Part shown: positions 23,265 to 35,459 of the stretch, one piece after another
Position numbering within the stretch: position 1 is the stretch's first letter
How the letters are laid out: each line of letters begins with the position of its first letter
NCBI RefSeq assembly: GCF_947623445.1
Contig: NC_135245.1
Location: 2,797,501-2,861,500, forward strand
Direction: 5' to 3'
DNA length: 64,000 nucleotides
DNA from: Clavelina lepadiformis
Taxonomy: Eukaryota > Chordata > Ascidiacea > Aplousobranchia > Clavelinidae
Position numbers and translations under genes: made by a program
The notes under the pieces: generated by a model
Told to the model about the DNA's origin: nothing
Database searches by the model: none
Seen by the model: only the letters and a program-made list of their open reading frames with translations

Positions 23265-26200
23265 TTGCATGACAGATGACTGCATTTCACCGAAAGCTGG
23301 TCATGCGGATAGTTGTATGTAGGCGGTTAAGTTAGAAGGAATGATGGATAAAAAGTTGGTTTCATAGTTATTTCAATTTTAAGAACATGATAAAGTTGGG
23401 TAGGGTTACACTATTGTAATAACCTTCTAGTTAAAGGTTCGCAATAAACCATGAAACTAGCGCGGAACTGGAAAAAAAATAAACCGTACGGTATGCATTG
23501 TCTTCAAGTGAAAGTTGAAAGCTAAGAGGTAAAATGGTCCTTAACGAGCGTTTTTTTCTTTCTTCAAAACACAGTAGAAGATCATATTCTTAATTACATC
23601 AGCGATTTACAATCGTTTAACATGAATATGACAACGCGCCCTCAGGATATTTGGTCGTAATTCAAAACGAAGTTCTTAAAATGGGAGCATGCTATAATAT
23701 AGTATAGGGGGCATTTAAAGCATTCATATATAAAGTTCTTAAGTATTTCTTGTATTGCATGTACCAGTTATCGTGATGAATTGTTGCATTTACGATGTTA
23801 AACGAAACTTGGAATGGACAATCCATTTTATTTGGAAAAAGATAAAACTGAACATTAATAAATTAGGTCAATCACATAATTAAACTGAAAATTATTCATA
23901 CTAGTCATTCAAATGTTTCAGGGTCGACGTTGCTAACACATTTCAAAATATTTTATTGAACTTCAGTTATAAATCCGACCAAGCTGCTACCAAAAAACAC
24001 TCCACTGCAAAGCATATCAGATTAGAAATATGCTAGAAACCGACGTGTAACGAATTAATTTACTGCAATGAACACAAACATAAAACAACTTCCTGATAGT
24101 GACCGAGCCCCATTTGGTCTATATACAACGATCGTATATAATTATGAACTGGCGCCATCAAGCGACATTCAATATATCAATTTCGCAAACTTAAAATCAA
24201 ACACAATAAAATAAAAAGATAAAGAAAAGGAACCATAAGCACAGGTGCGGTAACCTTAACAAATCTGCATTTGTTAGAGATCGGCATGGAATTTCTTGAT
24301 AAGTTCATAGTTTACCGTATTTCATAGTTCCTGATGATTTCACCATATTTCTTTCCCATCGGGCACAAGACGAAAATGTGACGTAATGCGATGGTCATAC
24401 AATGGTTACTTTAAACTCTGAAAAACTATGATTACCAATCAGGAAGCAGCAACATTGTGATGGCGGATGAATATTAAAATTTTTCAATCGTTTGTTGAAT
24501 TTTTAAATAGGCCATTTCAGATTTTCCAATTAAGTGTTGATCGAGTTTGAAGATTAGAGGCTAGATTTTCGCTAGAGTAATGGAAAACACTCAAATCCTT
24601 ACCCTTGAAACGTATATGTAGTTTGTTTCTTTAGCGACTTGTCATAATCTAAACCTTAATAGAACTGTGCGCTCCAGCAGGCAAACCCTAAAATCCACGT
24701 TTCAAAAGTCCTTAAAAAGACTTCTGGGCATTCTGGCATATTTGATATCAGTTTCGTTCGAGCGCTGGTAAATTTTCAGTACGAATGCTTTTGCGGGTGA
24801 CAGCATATAGGCCTATAAAGTTTCTGTTTGAACTTTGAAAACGATTGAAGGGAATATTTTGGCACTCAGTTTGGAGCGAAAAGAACATGCAGCGGTACCG
24901 TTTGAAGGTTAAAAAAGATTATGTCGATAAAACAATTTTTATAATTGTAATGTGTTTGTAGATTTTTTAAACATAGTTCATTAATAATGCAATAAATGAA
25001 TACATATGCTATGACTTTTCACATATTAACAGACTCGTTTTGGTTTATATCAACATAATTTATTAAAATTCCCAACCAACATAAATCAAATAAACTTAAC
25101 CCGATTAATAAATAAATAAATGAATAAACTGCATAAAATATAAAATGGCTAGTGCAAAAATATTTTACAAAAAATACCAAAGACATTATAATGGCCAATA
25201 ATCAATGAACTTCGACATTCGAAATGTGGATGATGGAAGGTTAAAGACAGAACTTCCAGAATTTTCTACTTGTAGAAAAAACATAAGTTGGATATCCAGT
25301 TTCTTGACCCTCTCCTCGGTTTTCTTCTGATGTTGATTTTGCAGCGTCATCTTTCTCAATGAGCGAGGGCCCTTGTGTCTGCGCTTTATTTTCCGGGCGT
25401 TGGTGGGAGACGATCTGGACATCGGTGAAGGAACACGAGATTTGACTGAACTATCTTGTTTGATGGCTGGTTGAAGTTCCGAAGTATCCTGTATAAAATG
25501 ATAAGTAATGAATGGCTTCAATGCTAATAAATTAAATTTATGATCTAACTAATATAATCGAAGTTATTGTTGTTCATGAAACTTATTTAAAAGATAGAAA
25601 ATAAATCTATCACTTATCAATAAAACTTTTATGTGGTTTAGAAGAAAATTATTTTTGGTACTCACCATATCGGCCATTGGCTCGGTTTTGAAGTTCACTT
25701 TTAAATCGGATTGGCAGAATTCTTTCACCAAATGCAGATATAGCTTATAGAAACAAAATGACAACAGATGTAAAGAATACTTCAATTAATTAATAAGTTC
25801 ACAGCAAAAACATATTACAAAAGCATTCATAGTCTGACAATATTGTTTCAACAGTTAGATGACGTGTGAGCTGGTATCTGATTTTGTCACTGCGGCTGAA
25901 TCTTTCCTAATCAAAAAAATCAGCGGTCAAAAGCAGTAACGCACATAGGACACACGCGGAAACAACAATCTGAATCCACTGTCACTGGATGTGTTTTATT
26001 GGTGAAACAGACTCAACTAAAGCTTTTAAACCTTTCGGAAAACCAAATTATGCGTTTAAACTACCTGTTTCTATAAAAATATTTTCAAAGTTTATGAATT
26101 TAAATTTAAACCTAAATTTCGTAATTTCGACCCCTATACGCAAGTCGCGACATCTTCTAGCCTGTCAGTTGCTCCTGTAGTGGTTAGTGCTGAACACCAT

Positions 26201-26895
26201 GAGACACGTGTTCTACTGTGGTTTTTGGAATTGAGCTGCGCTTTTAAAGAAAATGTACAGGTCTGGAGAAATTTTCCTTAAAGATTTTGCAATGATCAAG
26301 CTTTCTAATTGATAAACAGAAGATATAATTTCCTTTGCTTACCGCTGCCTTGTGTAAGCGCAATCTTACTATGCCATGATTGACAGGTGGATGAAAACGT
26401 TTTGGAACTTGATTAGATCATGTTATATCGAAAGGGGCAGATATAAATTTACGTTGGGATAGAGAAGAGCTCTAAACCGTGATTGTGCTTATTTTATCAG
26501 GTTTAAATTAAAGAATAGCTGTTACATTTGGCCGAATTTTTCGCTTGGGACCTGTTACAATTCTAAAGGTTATTCATCAAAACATGTTGGGTGTATATTG
26601 ATTATGTAATTTTATCTATGTGCAAGGGCACAAATGCAATTTTGGTTGATGCTTTTATTTCATTTGGCGTTACACAAGCATTAACTCTTGCATTATTTTC
26701 GCTAATTCATTTTTGTTTGCTGTATTCATATACCGCTACGTGTGGAATCATACACTCCCAACTCCCAATCATTCATCTAAATCTCAAACACAAAATACAA
26801 TTAGGAAACCATGGGATAAAATAAAAAGGCTACTAAAGATTCATAGTTACTAATATGCAGAAAGCTCTTTATTGGCTGACTTTTAAAGTGAGAGG
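23265..26895. repeat. palindrome 2, left arm
   Basis: Reverse complement of 27525-31165; paired coordinates sum to about 54,430. The arms are visibly more alike than those of palindrome 1. For example the short-gene exon 2 on both arms shares the same replacements and the single-Tyr ending IDYWPL, which suggests exchange between the arms. Confidence 0.88.
25186..25767 (-). CDS. GLGRPSMCF-family short form, left arm of palindrome 2
   Basis: Exon 1 is about 25767-25666 and exon 2 is 25488-25186. The donor GTGAGT is intact, but the upstream acceptor of the other short copies (TTTACAG) reads TTTACAT, so the 5' end of exon 1 is uncertain. The ancestral start is GTG (25698-25696); the next in-frame ATG gives MADM. 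Exon 2 encodes 100 residues: DTSELQPAIKQ, RSSPTNARKIKRR, SLRKMTLQNQ, KKTEERVKKLDIQL and the ending IDYWPL. It is five residues shorter than its siblings because the doubled basic RRNK segment is missing. Confidence 0.5.
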
Positions 26896-27524
26896 CACGT
26901 CCAAAATCAAGTCGGTCTTAAATCGAAGAGTTGATGTCAGTAAATATACTGGTGAAAGAATTTTTAATAGTATGTAGTAGTTAGGCAATAATTGCAATAA
27001 GTAAGTGGCAAAAACACAAACTCATCGCTTATGACCAAGATGGCGATTGTTATTACATCACAATAACAAAAAACAATAGAAATGATTTAGGTGTCTGAAT
27101 AAAGTATGAATAGAATGTTTCCTGTGACAGAAAAGTAACGAATAATAGAAAATATTTTGCGTTAACTAAGCCTAAACTAGCTTACCGTTGGTGTATTTGG
27201 ACTAGTTAATGTAAAGGCCAATCTAGAGAGCAGTTCAGTTTTAGCTGTTTGCTCTAACTGTATTAAAAACAAGAACACTTTGTCAGTTTATGTGCTGTCG
27301 TCTGTGACATTCCTGTGCTGAATATAAGCATTACTTGCTAATAATCACCTACCTATGGACATGTATTCCATCGAAAACGCGTTACCTTGCTTGCCGTAGC
27401 TAATATAGACCTAATTTAATATAATTATTGCTAAAGTTGTATGGCAAACTTGGCCACCTAACATGACAGAGACGGCGGTTATTATGACGTCACAATTTAT
27501 AAACCATATGCTTGTTGACTGGGG
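26896..27524. other. spacer of palindrome 2
   Basis: The left part (to about 27390) matches the plus-strand unit tail at 15085-15590. The right part is the inverted match of about 15600-15730, so the turning point of the inversion lies near 27.4 kb inside a unit tail. No coding potential is seen. Confidence 0.65.
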
Positions 27525-30500
27525 TAAAGTCAGTCAATAAAGAGCTTTCTGCATATTATTAACTATGGTTCTTAGGCCTTTTAATTTTATCCCATGTTTT
27601 CCTAATTGTGTTTCGTGTTTGAGATTTAGATGAATGATTGGGAATTGGGAGTTGGGAGTGCTCGATTCCACCCGTAATGATATTTGAATACAGCAAACAA
27701 AAATGAATTAGCGAAAATAATGCAAGAGTTGATGATTGTGTAACGCCGAATGATATCAAAGCAACAACCAAAATTGCATTTATGCCCTTGCACATAGATA
27801 AAATTACAAAATCCATAAACAGCCAAAATGTTTTGACAAATAGCTTTTAGAATTGTAACAGGTCCCAAGCGAAAAAGTTCGGCCAAATGTAACAGATATT
27901 CTTTAATTGAAATCTGATAAGATAAAAGTGCAATCAGGGTTTAGAGCTCTTCACCAGCCTAACGTAAATTTTTATCTGGCCCTTTCGATATAACATGATC
28001 TAATCAAGTTCCAAAACGTTTTTATCCACCTGTCAATCATGGCATAGTAAGATTGCGCTTACACAAGGCAGCGGTAAGCAAAGGAAATTATATCTTCTGT
28101 TTATCAATTAGAAAGCTTGATCATTGCAAAATCGTTAAGGAAAAATCTCCAGACCTGTACATTTTCTTTAAAAGCGCAGCACAACTCCAAAAACCACAGC
28201 AGAACATGTGTCTCATGGTGTTCAGCACTAACCACTACAGGAGCAACTGACAGGCCAAAAGATGTCGCGACATGCGTAGGGGTGGAAAGTACAAAATTTA
28301 GGTTCAAATTTAAATTCGTAAACTTAGAAAAATAATATTTTTATAGAAACATGTAGTTTAAACGCATAATTTGGTTTTCCGAAAGGTTTAAAAGCTATTA
28401 GTTGAGTCTGTATCACCAATAAAACACATCCAGTGACAGTGGATTCAGATTGTTGTTTCCGCGTGTGTCCTATGTGCGTTACTGCTTTTGACCGCTGATT
28501 TTTTTGATTAGGAAAGATTCAGCAGCAGTGACGAAATCAGAAACCAGCTCACACGTCATCTAACTGTTGAAACAATATTGTCAGACTAGGAATGCTTTTG
28601 TAATTTGCTTTTGCAGTGAACTTTTTAATTAGTTGAAGTATTCTTTACAGCTGTTGTCATTTTGTTTCTATAAGCTATATCTGCATTTGGTGAAAGAATT
28701 CTGCCAATCCGATTTAAAAATGAACTTCAAAACCGAGCCAATGGCCGATATGGTGAGTACCAAAAATAATTTTCTTCTAAACCACATAAAAGTTTTATTG
28801 ATAAGTGATAGATTTATTTTCTATCTTTTAAATAAATTTCTTGAACAACAATAACTTCGATTATAATAGTTAGATCATAAATTTAATTTATTAGCATTGA
28901 AGCCGTTCATTACTTTTCATTTTTTACAGGATACTTCAGAACTTCAACCAGCCATCAAACAAGATAGTTCAGTGAAATCTCGTGTTCCTTCACCGATGTC
29001 CAGATCGTCTCCCACCAACGCCCGGAAAATGAAGCGTAGAAACAAGCGAAGACACAAGGGCTCTCACTCATTGAGAAAGATGACGCTGAAAAATCAACAT
29101 CAGAAGAAAACCGAGGAGAGGGTCAAGAAACTGGATATCCAACTTATGTTTTTTCTACAAGTAGAAAATTCTGGAAGTTCTGTCTTTAACCTTCCATCAT
29201 CCACATTTCGAATGTCGAAGTTCATTGATTATTGGCCATTATAATGTCTTTGGTATTTTTTGTAAAATATTTTTGCACTAAACTTTTTATGTTTGATGCA
29301 GTTTATTCATTTATTTATTTATTAATCGGGTTGAGTTTATTTGATTTATGTTGGTTGGGAGTTTTAATAAATTATGTTGATATAAACAAAAACGAGTCTG
29401 TTAATATGTGAAAAGTCATAGCACATGTATTTATTTATTGCATTATTACTGAACTATGTTTAAAAAATCTACAAACACATTACAATTATAAAAATTGTTT
29501 TATCGACATAATCTTTTTTAACCTTCAAGCGGTACCGCTGCATATTCTTTTCGCTCCAAACTGAGTGCCAAAATAATCCCTTCAATCGTTTTCAAAGTTC
29601 AAACAGAAACTTTATAGGCCTATATGCTGTCACCAGCAAAAGCATTCGTACTGAAAATTTACCAGCGCTCGAACGAAACTAATATCAAATATGCCAGAAT
29701 GCCCAGAAGTCTTTTTAAGGACTTTTGAAACGTGGATTTTAGGGTTTGCCTCCTGGAGTGCACAGTTCTATTAAGGTTTAGATTATGACAAGTCGCTAAA
29801 GAAACAAACTACATACACGTTTCAACGGTAAAGATTTGATTGTTTTCCATTACTCTAGCGAAAATCTAGCCTCTAATCTTCAAACTCGAAACTTAAGTGC
29901 ATAATCTTAACTGGCCTATTTAAAAATTCAAAAAACGAATAAAAAACTTTAATATTCATCCGCCATCACAATGTTGCTGCTTCCTGATTGGTAATCCTAG
30001 TTTTTCAAAGTTTGACGTAACCATTGTATGACCATCACATTACGTCACATTTTCGTCACGTGCCCCAAGGGAAAGAAATATGGTGAAATCATCAGGAACT
30101 ATGAAATGCGGTAAATTATGAACTTATCAAGACATTTCATGCCGATCTCTAATTATTGCAGATTTGTTAAGGTTGCCGCACCTGTGGGTAAGGTTCCTTT
30201 TCTTTATCATTTTATTTTATTGTGTTTGATTTTAATTTTGCGAAATTGGTATATCTAGGCCAAATGGGGCTCGTTCCTTATCAGGAAGGCGTTGTATGTT
30301 TGTGTTCATTGCAGTAAATTAATTCGTTACACGTCGATTTCTAGCATATTTCTAATCTGATATGCTTTGCAGTGGTGTGTTCTTTGGTATCAGCTTGGTC
30401 AGATTTATAACTCAAGTTCAATAAAATATTTTGAAATGTGTTAGCAACGTCGACCCTGAAACATTTGAATGACTGCTTTGAATAATTTTCAGTTTAATTA

Positions 30501-31165
30501 AGTGATTGACCTAATTTATTAATGTTCAGTTTTATCTTTTTCCAAATAAAATGGATTGTCCATTCCAAGTTTCGTTTAACATCGTAAATGCAACAATTCA
30601 TCACGATAACTGGTATATACAATACAAGAAATACTTGAGAACTTTATATATGAATGCTTTAAATGCCCCCTATACTATATTATAGCATGCTCCCATTTTA
30701 AGAACTTCGTTTTGAATTACGACCAAATATGCTGAGGGCGCGTTGTCATATTCATGTTAAATGAGTGCAAATGGCTGATATAATCAAGAATATGATCTTC
30801 TACTGTGTTTTGAAGAAAGAAAAAAACGCACGTTTGATCCATTTTACCTCTTAGCTTTCTACTTTCACTTGAAGATAATGCATACCGTACCGTTTATTTT
30901 TCGCCAGTTCCGCGCTATTTTCATGGTTTCTTGTGAACCTTACAAGTTAAAAGTTATAACAATAGTGTAACCCCACCCAACTTTATCATGTTCTTAAAAT
31001 TGAAATAACTATGAAACCAACTTTTGTCCACCATTCCTTCTAATTTAACCGCCTATATACAACTATCCGCATGACCAGCTTTCGGTGAAATGCAGTCATC
31101 TGTCATGCAATTCTTAGTTTCTTTTCCATATAAACTAGCAGATTCTATTTTCCGAGCGACCTATA
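27525..31165. repeat. palindrome 2, right arm
   Basis: Inverted partner of 23265-26895 and direct copy of the right arm of palindrome 1. From 29244 the offset to the first copy is exactly 18,235 bp, with only scattered substitutions visible. Confidence 0.88.
28651..29244 (+). CDS. GLGRPSMCF-family short form with intact ATG
   Basis: Exon 1 is 28651-28752 (acceptor TTCTTTACAG, donor GTGAGT) and exon 2 is 28930-29244. The start ATG at 28720 gives MNFKTEPMADM, matching the MKFNTEPMKRM of the 4510 gene, then 104 residues from exon 2: 115 in all. Features are RSSPTNARKMKRR, a basic run, SLRKMTLKNQ, KKTEERVKKLDIQL, and the ending FIDYWPL. It is the only short copy with ATG at the ancestral start. 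AATAAA is at 29366 and the upstream module at 28408-28458. The protein is small, basic and soluble. Function is unknown; the EERV-x-x-L-x-x-QL stretch could be a short coiled coil. Confidence 0.65.
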
Positions 31166-32299
31166 GGGAATTCACTGCGAGAGCGTTGGGACATGCATAA
31201 TTACAGCATTTTTGGCCGATTCTCCTTTTTTAAGTATTGTCTGTTCGGTTCTATTTGCTTATGGTTCTATTATCTAGTACGTGGCAAGTACAGCTTTATT
31301 CCTTATCTTTGTACAATGCAACTCGACCTAACCAAGTGCGAAAACAATTTTACCAACTTGGCAATAATCGCACCTTCTGTTTACCAACTTGACTTGAAGC
31401 TTGGTCGGTGCGAAAACTTTAACAAAAAACAAGAGAAGTCTGCTGAAAAGCAACAGAATTAAAATCGCGTTTTACAGTCTTCAGCTTGAAAAAATGCAGT
31501 AACTATCAGGAGAAACTAACCGACTAAAGTCACTTTAGTTGTAACTTGTAACAAGAATGATGTTCTGATCTAAGTGTAGTTTTAGGAGAGCTTTAGAGTG
31601 CAAAGCCTTATACGTGTAAATACAATAACGTTTAGCGAATTTTAACGTATACATATGCCTAACTTGACGTGCTGTATAACTGGCGAAAAATCGAGTTTTG
31701 TCGTGCAGTGAAATGTTAACATCGCAATTAATTTTTTTAGAAATAAATCAGGTAGCACGTGAACTTTGAATTAAGGAAAGGTGTCTAACCTAAAACATAG
31801 CACAAGTTAAGATGATTTGGTCTGTTTCAACACCTATAAATAATAAAACACAGCCAATGACAGTGGTTGCAGATTATTGTATCAGTAAGCCTTACCTTTA
31901 AGTACGGGTTTCTTTTGTGTTTCCTAATCAATAGTCATCTCATAGGATACATAATCACTGAAACATAGGAAAACAATTGCTCAAAAGTTAGGAACCTTTG
32001 AGCAAGATTTTTGTTTCAGATTTCTTTATTGACTGAGACATCGCTTTGCAGGTGATGACAATTTGTTAGTGATATATTTTAAATGTTGAACAACTTTACA
32101 ATATCGTGTTTGAAATAATATATTCATGGTTGAAAAAACAAAATTTCAACAATGTCTGTTGCCGTAACTTGTTTAACAAATTAACTTTATGGCACGATGC
32201 GAACTTATTGGCGACTAAAATGTTGTGATTTTAAAATATTCTGTTGCTTTACTTGCAAATTAAAATTATTCATTTTAACTGGTTATGATTGTTTAACAG
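31166..32299 (+). other. 5' region of tandem unit 2'
   Basis: Near-identical to 12931-14064, with the upstream module at 31822-31885. Exon 1 is missing as in unit 2. The 89-codon open frame at 31193 is repeated at 12958 only because the DNA is duplicated. Confidence 0.65.
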
Positions 32300-32977
32300 A
32301 GTGTTTCGGACTTGCAACGGCTCGAGCAAAACCTCAGCACTTGGTTCCATATGCAAGATCGACAGACAAACATGGCAGCAGCCCCACTTGGCCTGGGACG
32401 ACCATCCATGTGCTTCAACCCCAACTTGGTGTACACTAAAGCTACAAAACTGTTATCAGAAAGACATTCAAAAGCGAATTTTGATTGTCCTGCTCCAAGA
32501 AAGCGTCTTGGCAAGGTTCTCAAGCCGCTCGCGCCCAAAGCAGAAGTTAACGGTGACAACCCGAAGTTTGTGACACTTACAGATTTATTGGATGGAAAGA
32601 ACATTAACACGGATCCGAAGTCTCAACGACGTCCGTTTCTCCGTCCGCTTGTCACCATCAGCCGTTCCGCTAGAAAAAATATTCGTAAAACCGGCAAGAA
32701 AGATGTTCCAAAGAAGTCTTTGTCCACGTGCGAATCTTCCTCTTCAATGATTTTTTCTTCTCTACCCCTAGCTCCTTCGACGCCATTGTTTGTGGCCAAG
32801 TCACACCCTCGGTGCAAGCTGCAAAAAGCGGTAAAAAACAGATTGGAGAACAGGAGCTCTTCATCTGGAAGCCAGCTTGGATTGCCTAATATGGTTCACA
32901 TGAAGGACAATGCTCAGCATGCGGCTTCCAAATCAACTTCTATCTCCTCCCCGATGAAGAAGCATCTTTTTAAGTGA
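32300..32977 (+). CDS. GLGRPSMCF-family long exon 2, lacking its own exon 1 (unit 2')
   Basis: Copy of 14065-14742 at an offset of 18,235 with a handful of changes: it reads QNLSTWFH where the first copy has QNFSTWFH, and ends KKHLFK. The same TGA ends the frame, so the truncation predates the large duplication. The nearest upstream first exon is 28651-28752. Confidence 0.5.
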   Translation, partial: SVSDLQRLEQNLSTWFHMQDRQTNMAAAPLGLGRPSMCFNPNLVYTKATKLLSERHSKANFDCPAPRKRLGKVLKPLAPKAEVNGDNPKFVTLTDLLDGKNINTDPKSQRRPFLRPLVTISRSARKNIRKTGKKDVPKKSLSTCESSSSMIFSSLPLAPSTPLFVAKSHPRCKLQKAVKNRLENRSSSSGSQLGLPNMVHMKDNAQHAASKSTSISSPMKKHLFK

Positions 32978-34313
32978 TCCTGATTTAGACCTCTCTGAAC
33001 TTTGTTTAATTCTAAAAGTTATTTATCAAAACATTTTGGCTGTATATGAATTATGTAATTTTATCCATGTGCAAGGGCATAAACGCAATTTTGGTTGCTG
33101 CTTTGGATTCATTTGGCGTTGCGCAATCATCAACTCATGCATTATTTTTGCCAATTCATTTTTGTTTGCTGTATTCATACATCGCTACGTGTGGAATCAA
33201 TTACTCGCAATCATTCATCTAAATCTCAAACACAGAATGCAATTAAGAAAACATGGGATTGAATAAAAAGTCTGTAAGAGTCATAATTACTAATTTGCAG
33301 AAAGCTCTGTATTGACTAACTTTTAAAGTGAGAGGTACGTCCAAAAACAAGTCGGCCTTAAATCGAAGAGTTGATGTCAGTTAATTTACTGGTGAATGAA
33401 TTTTTAATCATATGAAGTGGTTAGGCCATAATTGCAATAAGTAAGTGGCAAAAATGCAAATTAATCGCTTATGACGAAGATCGCAATTCTTATTACATCA
33501 ATATGATAGAAAAAAATATGAATGACTTAATAGGTGTTTGGATGAAGTCTGAATAGAATGTTTCCTGTGAATGACAAGTAAAGATTAATAGAAAATATTT
33601 TGAGTCAAGTAAGCCTAAACTAGCTTACCGTTGGTGTATTTGGACTGGTTAGTGTAAAAGCTAACCTAGAGTACAGTTCAGTGTCGGCTGTTGACTCTGA
33701 CTGCGATAAAAGCAAGAATGGTTTATCAGTTTATGTGCTGTCGTCTGCGACATTCTTCTGCTAAATATAATTATTTTTTGCTAATAATCACCTACTTATG
33801 GACATGGATTCCATCGAAAACGCGTTAGCTGACTTACCATTCCTCATACAATTTATCCCAGTCAACAAGCATATGGTTTATACATTGTGACATCGTAGTG
33901 ACCGTCGTCTCTGTCATATTAGGAGATTAAATTTGTCATACAATTTTAGCAATAATTGCTTAACCATTACATGTTATTAATATTCCTTTCACCAGCATAC
34001 TAACTGACAACTAATCTTTGATTTAAATGCAAATCGTTTTTTGACTTGCCCCTCACATTAATGATATGATGTCAGAATAAAGTACAAAGCGAATTTTCAA
34101 AGATTTTAGACGTTTCTCCTTTTGGTGATTGATATAGTTGAATCAAAACTTTTGACGGCTTGCGATCTCCATCGTCACGAAAAAGTACAAAGGCTGGCAC
34201 TTATCAAAAATAGAAACCGAAGTATTCAACAGCTTTGAATACAGAAAACACAGACGAATCGTCCAAAATATGCATCATTTGATGGGTAGTGCTCACTGCT
34301 TACTTGTGCATTG
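32978..34313. other. 3' tail of tandem unit 2', with empty MULE target site
   Basis: Non-coding. GTGCATTG occurs once at 34306-34313 and runs straight into AATGCAAAAACG. This is the unoccupied form of the site filled at 16079. Confidence 0.7.
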
Positions 34314-35459
34314 AATGCAAAAACGACAATTACACTTATAGGGTTGATAATTAATACGCGACACAAACAAATCCAATCACTTCCAATATATGTTTTGCAA
34401 AATTAACAACTTTAGGAGCCGCTGAAACTGTATCTACTTCCAAGCAGTAAATTGTAATCTTAAATATAATGAATACTCATTAATTTGAATTCGAAAAAGA
34501 TAATGTAACCAAGGTTCGTAGCGCTTTGTGGCAAATGCAACTTTATTCCTTATCTTGGTACAATGCAACTCGACCTAACCAAGTGCGAAAACTATTGTAT
34601 CAACTTGGCAATAATCGCACCTTCTGTTTACCAACTTGACTTGAAGCTTGGTCGGTGCGGAAACTTTGACGAAAAACAAGAAAAGTCTGCTGAAAAGCAA
34701 CAGAATTAAAATTGCGTCTTACAGTCTGATCTAAGTGTAGTTTTAGGAGAGCTACAAGTGTAAAACCTTATACGCGTAACTACAATGGTGTTTAGCGAAT
34801 TTTAACGTGTATTAGCCTATAACTTGACGTGCAATATAACTGGCGAAAAACCGGATTCTGTCGTGCAGTGAAATGTTAATGCTACAAGTAAATTTTTTAG
34901 TAACAAATTAGGTAACACTAGAACTTCGAATTACGGAAAGACGTCTAGCCTAAAACATAGCACAAGTTAAGATGATTTGGTCATTTTCAACACTTTTAAA
35001 TAATAAAACTCAGCCAATGACAGTGGTTGCAGGTTATTGTATCAGTAAGCCTTACCTTTAAGTACGGGTTTCTTTTGTGTTTCCCAATCAATAGTCATCT
35101 CATAGGATACATAATCACTGAAACATAGGAAAACAATTGCTCAAAAGTTAGTTACCTTTGAGCAAGATTTTTCTTGCAAACTTCCTTATTGATTGAGACA
35201 TTGCTTTGCAGGTGATGACAATTTGTTAGTGATTTAATTTAAAGGTTGAATAGCTTTTTAATATCGTGTTTGAAATAATATATTCATGGTTGAAAATCAA
35301 AAAGTCACCAATATTTGTTGCCGTAACTTGTTTAACAAATTAACTTTATGACACGATGCGAATTTATTGGCGACTGCGATGTTGTGATTTTAATATATTC
35401 TACTGCTTTACTTGCAAATTAAAATTATTCATTTTTAACTAGTTATGATTGTTTAACAG
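34314..35459 (+). other. 5' region of tandem unit 3'
   Basis: Copy of 17931-19076 at an offset of 16,383, with the module at 34998-35045. Exon 1 is absent. Confidence 0.65.
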
